DNA of 64,000 nt, taken from Chryseobacterium sp. YIM B08800. GTDB lineage: Bacteria > Bacteroidota > Bacteroidia > Flavobacteriales > Weeksellaceae. The notes below the pieces were generated by a model, which saw nothing but the letters and a program-made list of their open reading frames with translations, ran no database searches and was not told where the DNA came from. The stretch covers positions 62,001 through 126,000 of the forward strand of contig NZ_JAPDKN010000022.1 of NCBI RefSeq assembly GCF_026163565.1. Reading direction: 5' to 3'. Of this stretch, positions 9,147 through 17,515 are shown piece by piece. Each line of letters opens with the position of its first letter. The stretch's first letter is position 1. A program made the translations under genes and the position numbers.

Positions 9147-10013
9147 ATGAAGAGAATTATTATTGGAGTTTTTTCCTTTTTAAGTGTGGCGTTTTTAGCT
9201 CAGAATCAACGTTTTTCTTATGAATATAAGTTTGTAAGAGACTCTACTGAAAAAGATAAGGCTGAAACAGAGGTTATGCTTCTTAATGTGTTTTCTAATG
9301 GATAGCAATTTTACAGTAAAGATGTTTTTGAATCTGACTCAATAATGAACGCTGAATTTGAAAAGCAAGCAAGAGGGGGTAATTATAATGTCGATTTAAA
9401 AGATTTTAAAGCTAAAGGGAGCGTAAGGTACCAGATTGAGAAAAATTATCCTGATTATTCTGTTAATTATTTTACCAACTTGGGATCAACAGAATATATG
9501 GTTCAGGAAAGTAGAAATCAAAACTGGAAAATTCTTTCCGAAAAAGAGAAAGTAGGAGAGTTTGAAGCCCAAAAGGCATCATGTAATTTTGCTGGAAGAA
9601 TCTGGACTGCGTGGTTCGCAACTGATATTCCTATTCAGGATGGTCCTCATAAATTTCATGGTTTACCAGGATTAATTGTAAAATTACAGGATAAAACACA
9701 GTCCCACACTTTCGAACTTAAGGGCGTAAAATCCTTTAATGAAAATAAAGAATGGAAAAGTTTTAAAGATAAAGAACGTTATGAGCAGTTAATTGTTATG
9801 AATGAAAAAAAATATAAAAAAGTTTATATTGATAATCGTACCGATCCAAATAAAAGTATGCGAAATTTATTAGCCAATGGTGGTAAAGTTGAATTTAAAG
9901 ATGCCTCCGGAAATATATTAGATACTAATAAGATGATGAAAGATATGGAAAAAAGAAAACTTGATGCAAATAAGAAAAATAACAATATTCTCGAACTGGA
10001 TTTACTGAAATAA
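9147..10013 (+). pseudogene. GLPGLI-family protein interrupted by an in-frame TAG
   Basis: A frame opens with ATG at 9147 (signal peptide MKRIIIGVFSFLSVAFLAQ), meets TAG at 9303-9305 as codon 53, and then continues in the same frame without a shift to 10013. Translated through, the 288 residues align end to end with the intact paralogue 22 bases downstream: both share NQRFSYEYKF near the start, AGRIWTAWF and FHGLPGLI in the middle, and NNxLELDLLK at the end. At the amber position the paralogue has Ser. Only one base change separates it from an open gene, so the lesion is recent, or it may be a sequencing error. A restart at ATG 9345 would give 222 residues without a signal peptide, which should be non-functional for an exported family. 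Confidence 0.8.
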
Positions 10014-10034
10014 TATTTATTTAAATTTTTTGCA

Positions 10035-10880
10035 ATGAAATTAAGTTTTTTAATGATTACATTACTTGTATCAATAACTATTTTGGCACAAAATCAACGC
10101 TTTTCTTATGAATATAAATTCATAACAGATTCTACTAAAACTAATGAAGTTGGTACAGAAATCATGTATCTCGATGTAGCCAAAAAAGGTTCAAAATTCT
10201 ATAGCCAAAAGAAAAGTATAGCCGATTCAATACATCAGGATAGAATAACGAAACAAACACGAGATTTTACGGGTATTGATTATGGCTCAGTTCCATTTGT
10301 TGTTGAAAAATCTTACCCTGATTTTAAAATAGATTTTTTCAACAATCTCGACATGAATAAATATAAAGTTTCTGATAACAGAACAATGAACTGGGAAATT
10401 CTACCCGGAAAAGAAAAAATTGGCGAGTTTAACGCCCAAAAAGCATCTCTTTATTTTGCTGGTAGAATTTGGACGGCATGGTTTGTTTCTGATATCCCTA
10501 TTCAGGATGGACCTTATAAATTTCATGGCTTGCCAGGATTGATTATTAAAATTGAAGATAAAACAAAATCACACTCTTTTGTTTTAAAAGAAATCAAAAA
10601 AAGAAATTCTGATCAGGAATGGGTAAGTGATAATGAGAAAAAAACTTTTGGAAATACAGTTGTTATTGATCAGGAAAAATACAAAAAACAAGTTATCGAT
10701 TTTAGAAATAATCCTACAAAAGGAATGCGTCAGATGTTATCCGGAAACACAAAAATAATGATGATTGATGAAAACGGAAAACCATTAGATATTGAAAAAA
10801 TGCTGAGAGAACAAGAGAGAGATGCTAAAGCAAATAATGCAAGAAATAATAATTTATTAGAGTTAGATTTGCTGAAGTAA
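10035..10880 (+). CDS. GLPGLI-family secreted protein
   Basis: A 281-residue protein with a signal peptide (residues 1-18, cleaved near ILA-QN) and the family-naming motif HGLPGLI at 164-170, preceded by AGRIWTAWF. The family is restricted to Bacteroidota, is often present as tandem paralogues, and has no assigned biochemical role; some members sit beside TonB-dependent receptors, but none is present here. It is the intact second copy of a tandem duplication; the first copy carries a nonsense codon. A strong bidirectional hairpin follows the stop codon. Confidence 0.9.
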   Translation: MKLSFLMITLLVSITILAQNQRFSYEYKFITDSTKTNEVGTEIMYLDVAKKGSKFYSQKKSIADSIHQDRITKQTRDFTGIDYGSVPFVVEKSYPDFKIDFFNNLDMNKYKVSDNRTMNWEILPGKEKIGEFNAQKASLYFAGRIWTAWFVSDIPIQDGPYKFHGLPGLIIKIEDKTKSHSFVLKEIKKRNSDQEWVSDNEKKTFGNTVVIDQEKYKKQVIDFRNNPTKGMRQMLSGNTKIMMIDENGKPLDIEKMLREQERDAKANNARNNNLLELDLLK

Positions 10881-10904
10881 AATTATAAATCAACGAGTTT
10901 TTTA

Positions 10905-10947
10905 TATAAAAGAAACCTGATATAATCAATATCAGGTTTCTTTTATA
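10905..10947. terminator. Bidirectional terminator between convergent genes
   Basis: A long stem (AAAAGAAACCTGATAT / ATATCAGGTTTCTTTT) with a five-base loop and T-rich ends in both directions, between the GLPGLI gene and the minus-strand lipoprotein gene. Confidence 0.9.
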
Positions 10948-10955
10948 AAGTTTTA

Positions 10956-11303
10956 CTATTCTTTCACTTTCCAGTGCGTGCCATTTTTTGGAGGATCTTT
11001 TGGTTCATCTATAACTGGTGAGAATGAAATTAATGAATCAGTTTTAAGATTATTTATAGGGTTTCTGGGCGGAGTTTTTATGGAATCTCCAGAAACTTTC
11101 CAGTGTGTTCCATTTTTTGGGGGATCAGTTTCTATGCTTTCTACTGATGTTGAATCATTGTTAGTTCTTTGAGATTCTTCAGTTGAATTCTGTTTCGTTG
11201 ATGATCTTAAGGCTTCTTCTGCCATACTTTCGTCATCTTGCCTACAGCTCATTGAGCAGATTCCCGCTGCTATGAGACTGAGTACAATAAATTTTGTTTT
11301 CAT
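10956..11303 (-). CDS. Small lipoprotein with a duplicated PPKNGTHWKV motif
   Basis: A 115-residue protein with a lipoprotein signal peptide; the lipobox ends at C20 (SMSC). The mature part is acidic, Ser/Thr/Asn-rich and probably disordered. An 11-residue unit, DPPKNGTHWKV, occurs twice: at 60-70 and at 103-113, the second copy nearly at the C-terminus. A Pro-rich stretch (KTPPRNPINN) lies between them. No known domain is recognised. The unit may be a binding or recognition tag, since it is repeated exactly while the flanks are not. The -2 rule suggests outer-membrane placement, but this is an inference. The gene faces the GLPGLI pair and has its own 227-base upstream region. Confidence 0.75.
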   Translation of the reverse strand: MKTKFIVLSLIAAGICSMSCRQDDESMAEEALRSSTKQNSTEESQRTNNDSTSVESIETDPPKNGTHWKVSGDSIKTPPRNPINNLKTDSLISFSPVIDEPKDPPKNGTHWKVKE

Positions 11304-11530
11304 TTTATTCTAGGATTAATGATTATATTTGTTCGTAATTTAGTTCTTCGAAAATAGTCAAAAATATATACTATTACAAATACATTGGGGTTCGATTTAT
11401 AAATTTTTACCGTGCAAAAATACACTAATTTAAATAAAAAGAGTGTTAATTAATTAAAGTGATTACTCTATAATAGCTTATAATAAATAGTTTTTGCGTA
11501 CTTTTGAATGAAATTTCTTAGAAATATTTA

Positions 11531-13237
11531 ATGATTAAAAGAATTTTTACACTTAGTTGCTTTTTCATTATAAATATAATGTACTCGCAGGATTATTACT
11601 CGAAACTTAGAGAGAAGTATTGGGCTTACGAAGAAAATGATCCTAAGGCGCTTGTATATGTAAATCAATATATTAAAAAAGCAAAGTTAGAGAAAAATTA
11701 TTCTGAGCTTTTTCAGGCGTATAAAGATGCTATTTTATATTCAGAAAATCAAAAAATGATTTATGCAGATAGTGCTTTAGTTGCTGCAAAGAATTCTGGG
11801 AATAATGATTTAATTGGAGATGGCTATCTTAGTAAAGGAGCAATATATTATTTTAATCAACGTAAATTTCAATATGCTTTAGAAGAATATTTAAAAGCAT
11901 ATGAATATCTAAAAGACTCAAAAAATGAGTTTTTAAAGTATCAAAATATATATCATATAGGCGTTGTAAAAAGTTATCTCGGGTATTACGATGAGGCTCT
12001 TAAGATATTTAATGAATGTATTGATTTTTTTGAAACAAAAATTGATGGTGACATTAAAAAAAATATTATTTTTAATAATACAAAAGGATATTTAAATTCT
12101 CTCCATCAAGCAATTATATGCTATCAGATGTTAGGAAAAGATGAGCAAGCCAACAAGCTACTGAATATAGCAGAGACTAAAATCCCTAAAACAAAAGATT
12201 TTTATCTGGAAACAAGTTATTTCACAAAAAGCTTAGGTGTTTCAGAATTCAAAAAAAAGAATTATAAAAAGGCGATTTATTATTTTGATAAAGCACTTCC
12301 AGAACTTATAAAAGTTAATGATTTTACTTGGGCTTCTTATATTTATTTCTATAAAGGAAAAAGTTACGAGCTTTTAGGGGATTTAAATCTTGAGGTAGAA
12401 AATTACAGAAAAGTAGATTCCATTTTTAAAGAAAATAAATTTATTCTTCCTGAACTGAGAAGTAATTATGAAGAATTGATTGAATATTATCGAAAAGATA
12501 GCAATCATAAAGAAGAATTATATTATACAAATCAGCTTCTTAAAGTGGATAGTGTAATAGCTTCAGATTTTAAACACCTTTCCAGCAGGGTTTATAAGGA
12601 GTATGATACCAAGATGCTTCTGGAAACAAAAGAAAACTTAGAGAAAACAAATTCTTACAGTAAACTGCTCATCTTTATTTGTTTGGCGATTATTACGGCA
12701 TTAGGAATCGTAATGTATTACAGAATCAGAAAGCAAAAAAACATTCAAAAAAATTATGACGATTTATTAATAAAGCTTGAAGAGAGTATTCATACGCAAG
12801 AAATTCCTCCTCTTGTAAAACCTGATATTGTTGATTCGGGGGATAAGAATATCAAGTTTGATAACAGTATTGTAGAAAAGCTCTTAAATGACATTCATAC
12901 ATTCGAAAATAAGCAAGGATATTTAGAGCAAGGGTTAACCCTTAAAAAGCTTGCAGAACAGTTTAAAACAAATACTTCTTATCTTTCTCAGGTAATCAAC
13001 GAATATAAAGGAAGTAATTTTAATACTTACATTAATGTTTTAAGAATCAATTTTGCGACGCAGAAGATTTATCATGATAAAGAATGGAGAAAATATTCTA
13101 TTGAGCATATTGCTTCTGCTGCAGGTTTTAGCAACAGACAAAGCTTCTCAAATATTTTCCTTGAGCAAAATGGTATAAGACCTGCTGATTTTATTAAAAA
13201 GAGAATTAAGGAATTAGAAGACCAGGGTCAGTCTTAA
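11531..13237 (+). CDS. TPR-repeat membrane regulator with cytoplasmic AraC-type DNA-binding domain
   Basis: A 568-residue one-component regulator. A signal peptide (1-19) is followed by about 330 residues of TPR-like helical repeats (for example KYQNIYHIGVVKSYLGYYDE and AIYYFDKALPEL), a transmembrane segment at 379-398, a basic cytoplasmic linker, and an AraC-type helix-turn-helix domain at about 455-560 (LTLKKLAEQFKTNTSYLSQV, then IEHIASAAGFSNRQSFSNIF). It should sense an extracytoplasmic signal through the TPR part and bind DNA directly from the membrane, an arrangement that is frequent in Chryseobacterium. The ligand and target are unknown; its nearest neighbours are the GLPGLI and lipoprotein genes. 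Confidence 0.9.
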   Translation: MIKRIFTLSCFFIINIMYSQDYYSKLREKYWAYEENDPKALVYVNQYIKKAKLEKNYSELFQAYKDAILYSENQKMIYADSALVAAKNSGNNDLIGDGYLSKGAIYYFNQRKFQYALEEYLKAYEYLKDSKNEFLKYQNIYHIGVVKSYLGYYDEALKIFNECIDFFETKIDGDIKKNIIFNNTKGYLNSLHQAIICYQMLGKDEQANKLLNIAETKIPKTKDFYLETSYFTKSLGVSEFKKKNYKKAIYYFDKALPELIKVNDFTWASYIYFYKGKSYELLGDLNLEVENYRKVDSIFKENKFILPELRSNYEELIEYYRKDSNHKEELYYTNQLLKVDSVIASDFKHLSSRVYKEYDTKMLLETKENLEKTNSYSKLLIFICLAIITALGIVMYYRIRKQKNIQKNYDDLLIKLEESIHTQEIPPLVKPDIVDSGDKNIKFDNSIVEKLLNDIHTFENKQGYLEQGLTLKKLAEQFKTNTSYLSQVINEYKGSNFNTYINVLRINFATQKIYHDKEWRKYSIEHIASAAGFSNRQSFSNIFLEQNGIRPADFIKKRIKELEDQGQS

Positions 13238-13260
13238 TTTTGCAAAACATATAAAAAATG

Positions 13261-13292
13261 AAAACCGAACTTCAAAGAAGTTCGGTTTTTCT
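13261..13292 (+). terminator. Intrinsic terminator after the TPR/AraC gene
   Basis: Stem AACCGAACTTC / GAAGTTCGGTT with an AAA loop and a following T tract, 24 bases after the stop codon. Confidence 0.9.
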
Positions 13293-13333
13293 ATTAATAA
13301 AATGTGATGATGGTGTCTAATTTAGAATTGTAG

Positions 13334-13377
13334 AGAACAGGGTTCTTTTTCCTAGATTGTCCGAACCCTGATGTTCT
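13334..13377 (+). other. Structured intergenic hairpin followed by ATGAAAACT
   Basis: Within a 520-base gene-free stretch (13238-13757), CAGGGTTC pairs with GAACCCTG around a 16-base loop, with outer arms GAAC/GTTC. It is followed by ATGAAAACTGAATGATG, which cannot code for more than four residues. The arrangement resembles the hairpin elements at 14241 and 44523. The rest of the gap is AT-rich, and I see no gene in it. Confidence 0.45.
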
Positions 13378-13757
13378 ACATGAAAACTGAATGATGAAAA
13401 GTTATTATATATGAATGATTAAGTGTCTCGTTTTATCTGTAACAAATATATCATCATAAAATTTCATCAACAACTTATTGTTGGAGCTATTTATAAATAG
13501 TTACGTAAAAATTCACAAAAAAACACCGTGTAATACTGTTTTAACTTTCTGATAATTAATTGTTTATTATTTTCGTTTGTATTGTTCGAGAATTTAATTG
13601 AAATACACTCTAATAATTAGATTTTCAATGAAAATTAAATTGAAATTTGAGCTTTAGTGATAATTTATGAATAGGAATTAAATCAATTTTAAAATTTTGA
13701 CATAAAAAAAGCTGAATAATACGATTCAGCTTCTTAAATTTTCTATCACTTTTCTTG

Positions 13758-14740
<983 letters not shown>

Positions 14741-15358
14741 ATGCAGACAAAATTAATGAAGGCAAAAAAAGTTCCGGGAATTCCGTTGCAAGTGAAAGGT
14801 AATTTCCACGATACAGAAAGTATTCAAAAACTTGAAAATGCTCAGGAAGCTGAGTTAAAATATAATTTACTCAAAGAAAGGTTTTTTGAAATAAATAAAT
14901 GGGGAACTTATTCAAAAGAAAATATCGCAGAATTCACACTATGTGATTCTTCAGGAAATAGAATAGATAGATCACCCATGATAGGAGATTATATCAAAAT
15001 ATTACTATCTGAAGTAAAAAATCCTAAGACAAATGATTATCAATGGGTAAGAATCGATATGATTGATAAAACAAACCCTAATCGTATCATGATACAATGC
15101 CGACCTTCAAAATTACCGGGAAATGAATTCGCAGGAAAAACGGTGCATTTTCATTCTGCTGGTACAACTTCCACTTTTGTTATTTCAAAAGGGAATGATT
15201 ATGTTAAAATGGCAATTTACGGGAGAAACGAAAAGCCAAATCAAAACACGGATCTAATAAGCAGTGTAAAGAATATGTTTATTGTTCTTGGTGGGATGGT
15301 CGGTTCATCAAAAATTCAATGGAAACAACTCGCTGATGGTATGGTAAGTCTAAAATAA
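14741..15358 (+). CDS. Hypothetical protein, 205 residues
   Basis: No family is recognised. The protein starts with MQTKLMKAKKVPGIPLQVKG and has no signal peptide or membrane helix, so it should be cytoplasmic. Residues about 20-45 form a likely helix rich in Glu/Leu/Lys; from residue 60 onward the pattern of short alternating hydrophobic stretches (DYIKILLSEV, YQWVRIDMID, TSTFVISKGN) suggests a beta-rich domain. Codon use and base composition are like its neighbours. It follows an 812-base gap and has 134 bases to the next gene, so it is probably transcribed alone. Confidence 0.7.
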   Translation: MQTKLMKAKKVPGIPLQVKGNFHDTESIQKLENAQEAELKYNLLKERFFEINKWGTYSKENIAEFTLCDSSGNRIDRSPMIGDYIKILLSEVKNPKTNDYQWVRIDMIDKTNPNRIMIQCRPSKLPGNEFAGKTVHFHSAGTTSTFVISKGNDYVKMAIYGRNEKPNQNTDLISSVKNMFIVLGGMVGSSKIQWKQLADGMVSLK

Positions 15359-15492
15359 ATACCACATTTATCATTTTGTTGTTCTTTTTTATCATAAAAG
15401 CATACAATTTGCTTCATGTTTTTAAAGAAATAAAGATTCAGTATATTATTTTATGCTGAATTTTTATTTTAAATCATAATCACCAAAAATAT

Positions 15493-16245
15493 ATGAATAG
15501 ATTACAACTTAATGGTAAAACAGTCTTAATTACCGGAGCCGACAGTGGAATAGGAAAATCTGCAGCCTTACTTTTTGCAGAAGAAGGTGCTAATATTGCA
15601 ATTATCTTTCATTCGGATATTGAAGATGCTGAAAAAACAAAAAATGAGATCGAATATTTGGGACGCCAATGCTTGATTTTTAAAGGAGATGTAAATGACA
15701 GTAACTTTTGTCAAAAAACAACAAAAGAAGTGATTGACCAATGGGGAAGCATCGATATTTTGGTAAATAATGCAGGAATTCAGTTTCCAAGTGATGATAT
15801 TACAAATTTAAATGAAGAAAATATTCGTACGACTTTTAATTCAAACATCATCGGAATGATTCTGCTCACAAAAGCGGTTTTTCCTTATTTAAAAGAGGGA
15901 AGTTCTATCATTAATACAACTTCAGCAGTAGCTTATCAAGGTCATGAGGAACTATTAGATTATGCCGCAACTAAAGGAGCGATTGTTTCTTTTACAAGAT
16001 CTTTGGCCTTACAGGCAAAATCGAAAGGAATAAGAGTAAATGCCGTTGCTCCGGGACCGGTTGCAACACCACTTACAGAAGAAACTTTTAACGAAAAAGA
16101 GGAAGATGATAATAAACCACCTTTGCAAAGAAATGCAAATACTGAAGAAATTGCACCGTCTTATCTTTTCTTGGCAACTTCGGCTTCGGCACAAATGACA
16201 GGACAGGTTTTGCATCCCAATGGTGGAATTATTGTTAACGGATAA
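15493..16245 (+). CDS. Short-chain dehydrogenase/reductase (SDR)
   Basis: A 250-residue classical SDR. The nucleotide-binding TGADSGIG is at about 14-21, NNAG at about 91-94, the catalytic Ser in the TSAVAYQG region, and the YxxxK pair in YAATKGA, followed by the conserved IRVNAVAPGPVATPL segment. The C-terminus (MTGQVLHPNGGIIVNG) is typical of the glucose/ribitol dehydrogenase-like SDRs that often belong to the general stress response. It should be an NAD(P)H-dependent cytoplasmic oxidoreductase; the substrate cannot be read from sequence. It is followed ten bases later by the SemiSWEET gene in a likely two-gene operon. Confidence 0.93.
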   Translation: MNRLQLNGKTVLITGADSGIGKSAALLFAEEGANIAIIFHSDIEDAEKTKNEIEYLGRQCLIFKGDVNDSNFCQKTTKEVIDQWGSIDILVNNAGIQFPSDDITNLNEENIRTTFNSNIIGMILLTKAVFPYLKEGSSIINTTSAVAYQGHEELLDYAATKGAIVSFTRSLALQAKSKGIRVNAVAPGPVATPLTEETFNEKEEDDNKPPLQRNANTEEIAPSYLFLATSASAQMTGQVLHPNGGIIVNG

Positions 16246-16255
16246 TTTAGAAAAA

Positions 16256-16516
16256 ATGGACGTACAGATTTTAGGATTAATTGCAGGTGTTTTAACTGCT
16301 ATTGCATCAATGCCACAACTCATCAAAGTAATTAAAACAAAAAATGTAGATGATATTTCCTGGTTGATGCTTGTGATTCTGATTTCCGGACTTTCACTTT
16401 GGGTTTGGTATGGTTTCGAGCAGGATGAATTGCCTATTATTTTATCAAATTCTTTTGCTGCCCTGGTAAATATTACATTATTAGTATGTTATTTTATTTT
16501 TAGAGATAAAAGCTGA
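16256..16516 (+). CDS. SemiSWEET-type transporter (PQ-loop, MtN3/saliva family)
   Basis: An 86-residue protein with three membrane helices and the PQ motif in SMPQ (about residues 22-25), the hallmark of SemiSWEETs, which form dimers that move sugars or other small molecules across the membrane. The start at 16256 gives MDVQILGLIAG and lies ten bases after the SDR stop; an upstream in-frame ATG at 16220 lies inside the SDR gene and would add 12 unconserved residues, so it is rejected. Pairing with an SDR of the sugar dehydrogenase type hints at a small sugar module, but that is an inference. Confidence 0.88.
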   Translation: MDVQILGLIAGVLTAIASMPQLIKVIKTKNVDDISWLMLVILISGLSLWVWYGFEQDELPIILSNSFAALVNITLLVCYFIFRDKS

Positions 16517-16529
16517 TATAAAGAGACAT

Positions 16530-17504
16530 CTAATCTTTCAGATTTTTTACAATTTTCCCTGAATCAGTAATCAACAAATATTGATATTCAGGGAATTTTT
16601 TTATTAACTTCAAACCTTCCTTTTTTCCTAAAACCATTATTGAAGTACTAAAGCCATTTGCCATTGTTGCATTGGGTCCTACAACGGTAACGCTCGTTAA
16701 TCCGGTTGAAGGATAGCCTGTTTTAGGATTCATAATGTGAGAATATCTTTTGCCGTGAATTTCTGCATATTTCTCATAACTTCCGGAAGTTGTCACGGCA
16801 TTTTCTTTTAAATAGAGAACTTCAGCAATTTTATCATCTTTAAAAGGATTATTAATTCCAATTGCCCAAGGTTTTCCATCGGGTTGAGTTCCCCAAGTTG
16901 AAATATCGCCCGAAGCATTGATAATTCCTGCTTTTACTCCAAAACTTTTCATCAATTCTCTGGTTTTATCTGCTGCATAACCCTTTCCTATCGATCCGAA
17001 ACCTATTTTCATTCCTTTGTTTTTCAAAAAAATAGTAGAATTGTTTTCATCTAAAATAATATTTTGATAGCCAACATTTTTTACAGAATTTTTTATAGAT
17101 TCTTCAGACGGTAATTCATTCATAGAATCATCAAACTTCCAGATTTTATCCATCGCAACGATGCTTATGTCGAAAGCTCCGTCAGTCAATTTAGAAAAAT
17201 AAATTCCTTTTTCTGTTAAAGCAAAAACTTCGGGATCAACTTTTAAAGGCTTTATTCCTGCATTTCTGTTAACTTCCGAGATCTGAGTTTCCGGTTTCCA
17301 TTCTGAAATTAAATTTTCAATTCTCGTAATTTCTTCTATAGATTTATCAATGTTTTTTTCTGCCGAAAGAGAATCTTTATCTACCAAAGTAATTTCAAAT
17401 TTACTTCCCATTAAAGTAACCAATCTGCTTCTTTCAACTTGAGCAAACATTGATGAAGAAAGTAAAATCAAAAATAATTGGAAGAAATTTTTCAGGCTTT
17501 TCAT
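16530..17504 (-). CDS. apbE: FAD:protein FMN transferase (ApbE)
   Basis: This exported enzyme transfers FMN from FAD to a Thr or Ser of target proteins. The start at 17504 (MKSLKNFFQLFLILLSSSMF) gives a clear signal peptide; a longer frame starting at 17525 would add seven residues inside the neighbouring gene. Visible family motifs are the FGSIGKGYAADKTRELM segment, NASGDISTWG, AVTTSGSYEKY and HIMNPKTGYP. The length of 324 residues is normal. It is the last gene of a four-gene operon with a PepSY-flavodoxin reductase, a DUF2271 protein and an ankyrin protein, and its likely substrate is the DUF2271 protein or the reductase. Confidence 0.93.
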   Translation of the reverse strand: MKSLKNFFQLFLILLSSSMFAQVERSRLVTLMGSKFEITLVDKDSLSAEKNIDKSIEEITRIENLISEWKPETQISEVNRNAGIKPLKVDPEVFALTEKGIYFSKLTDGAFDISIVAMDKIWKFDDSMNELPSEESIKNSVKNVGYQNIILDENNSTIFLKNKGMKIGFGSIGKGYAADKTRELMKSFGVKAGIINASGDISTWGTQPDGKPWAIGINNPFKDDKIAEVLYLKENAVTTSGSYEKYAEIHGKRYSHIMNPKTGYPSTGLTSVTVVGPNATMANGFSTSIMVLGKKEGLKLIKKFPEYQYLLITDSGKIVKNLKD

Positions 17505-17515
17505 GTGCTTTAAAA

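Noticed and set aside
9345-10013. Reading the first GLPGLI copy as a normal 222-residue gene starting at 9345
   Set aside because: The frame upstream of 9345 codes for the matching signal peptide and start of the family, so the gene is an interrupted longer frame, not a short gene without a signal peptide.
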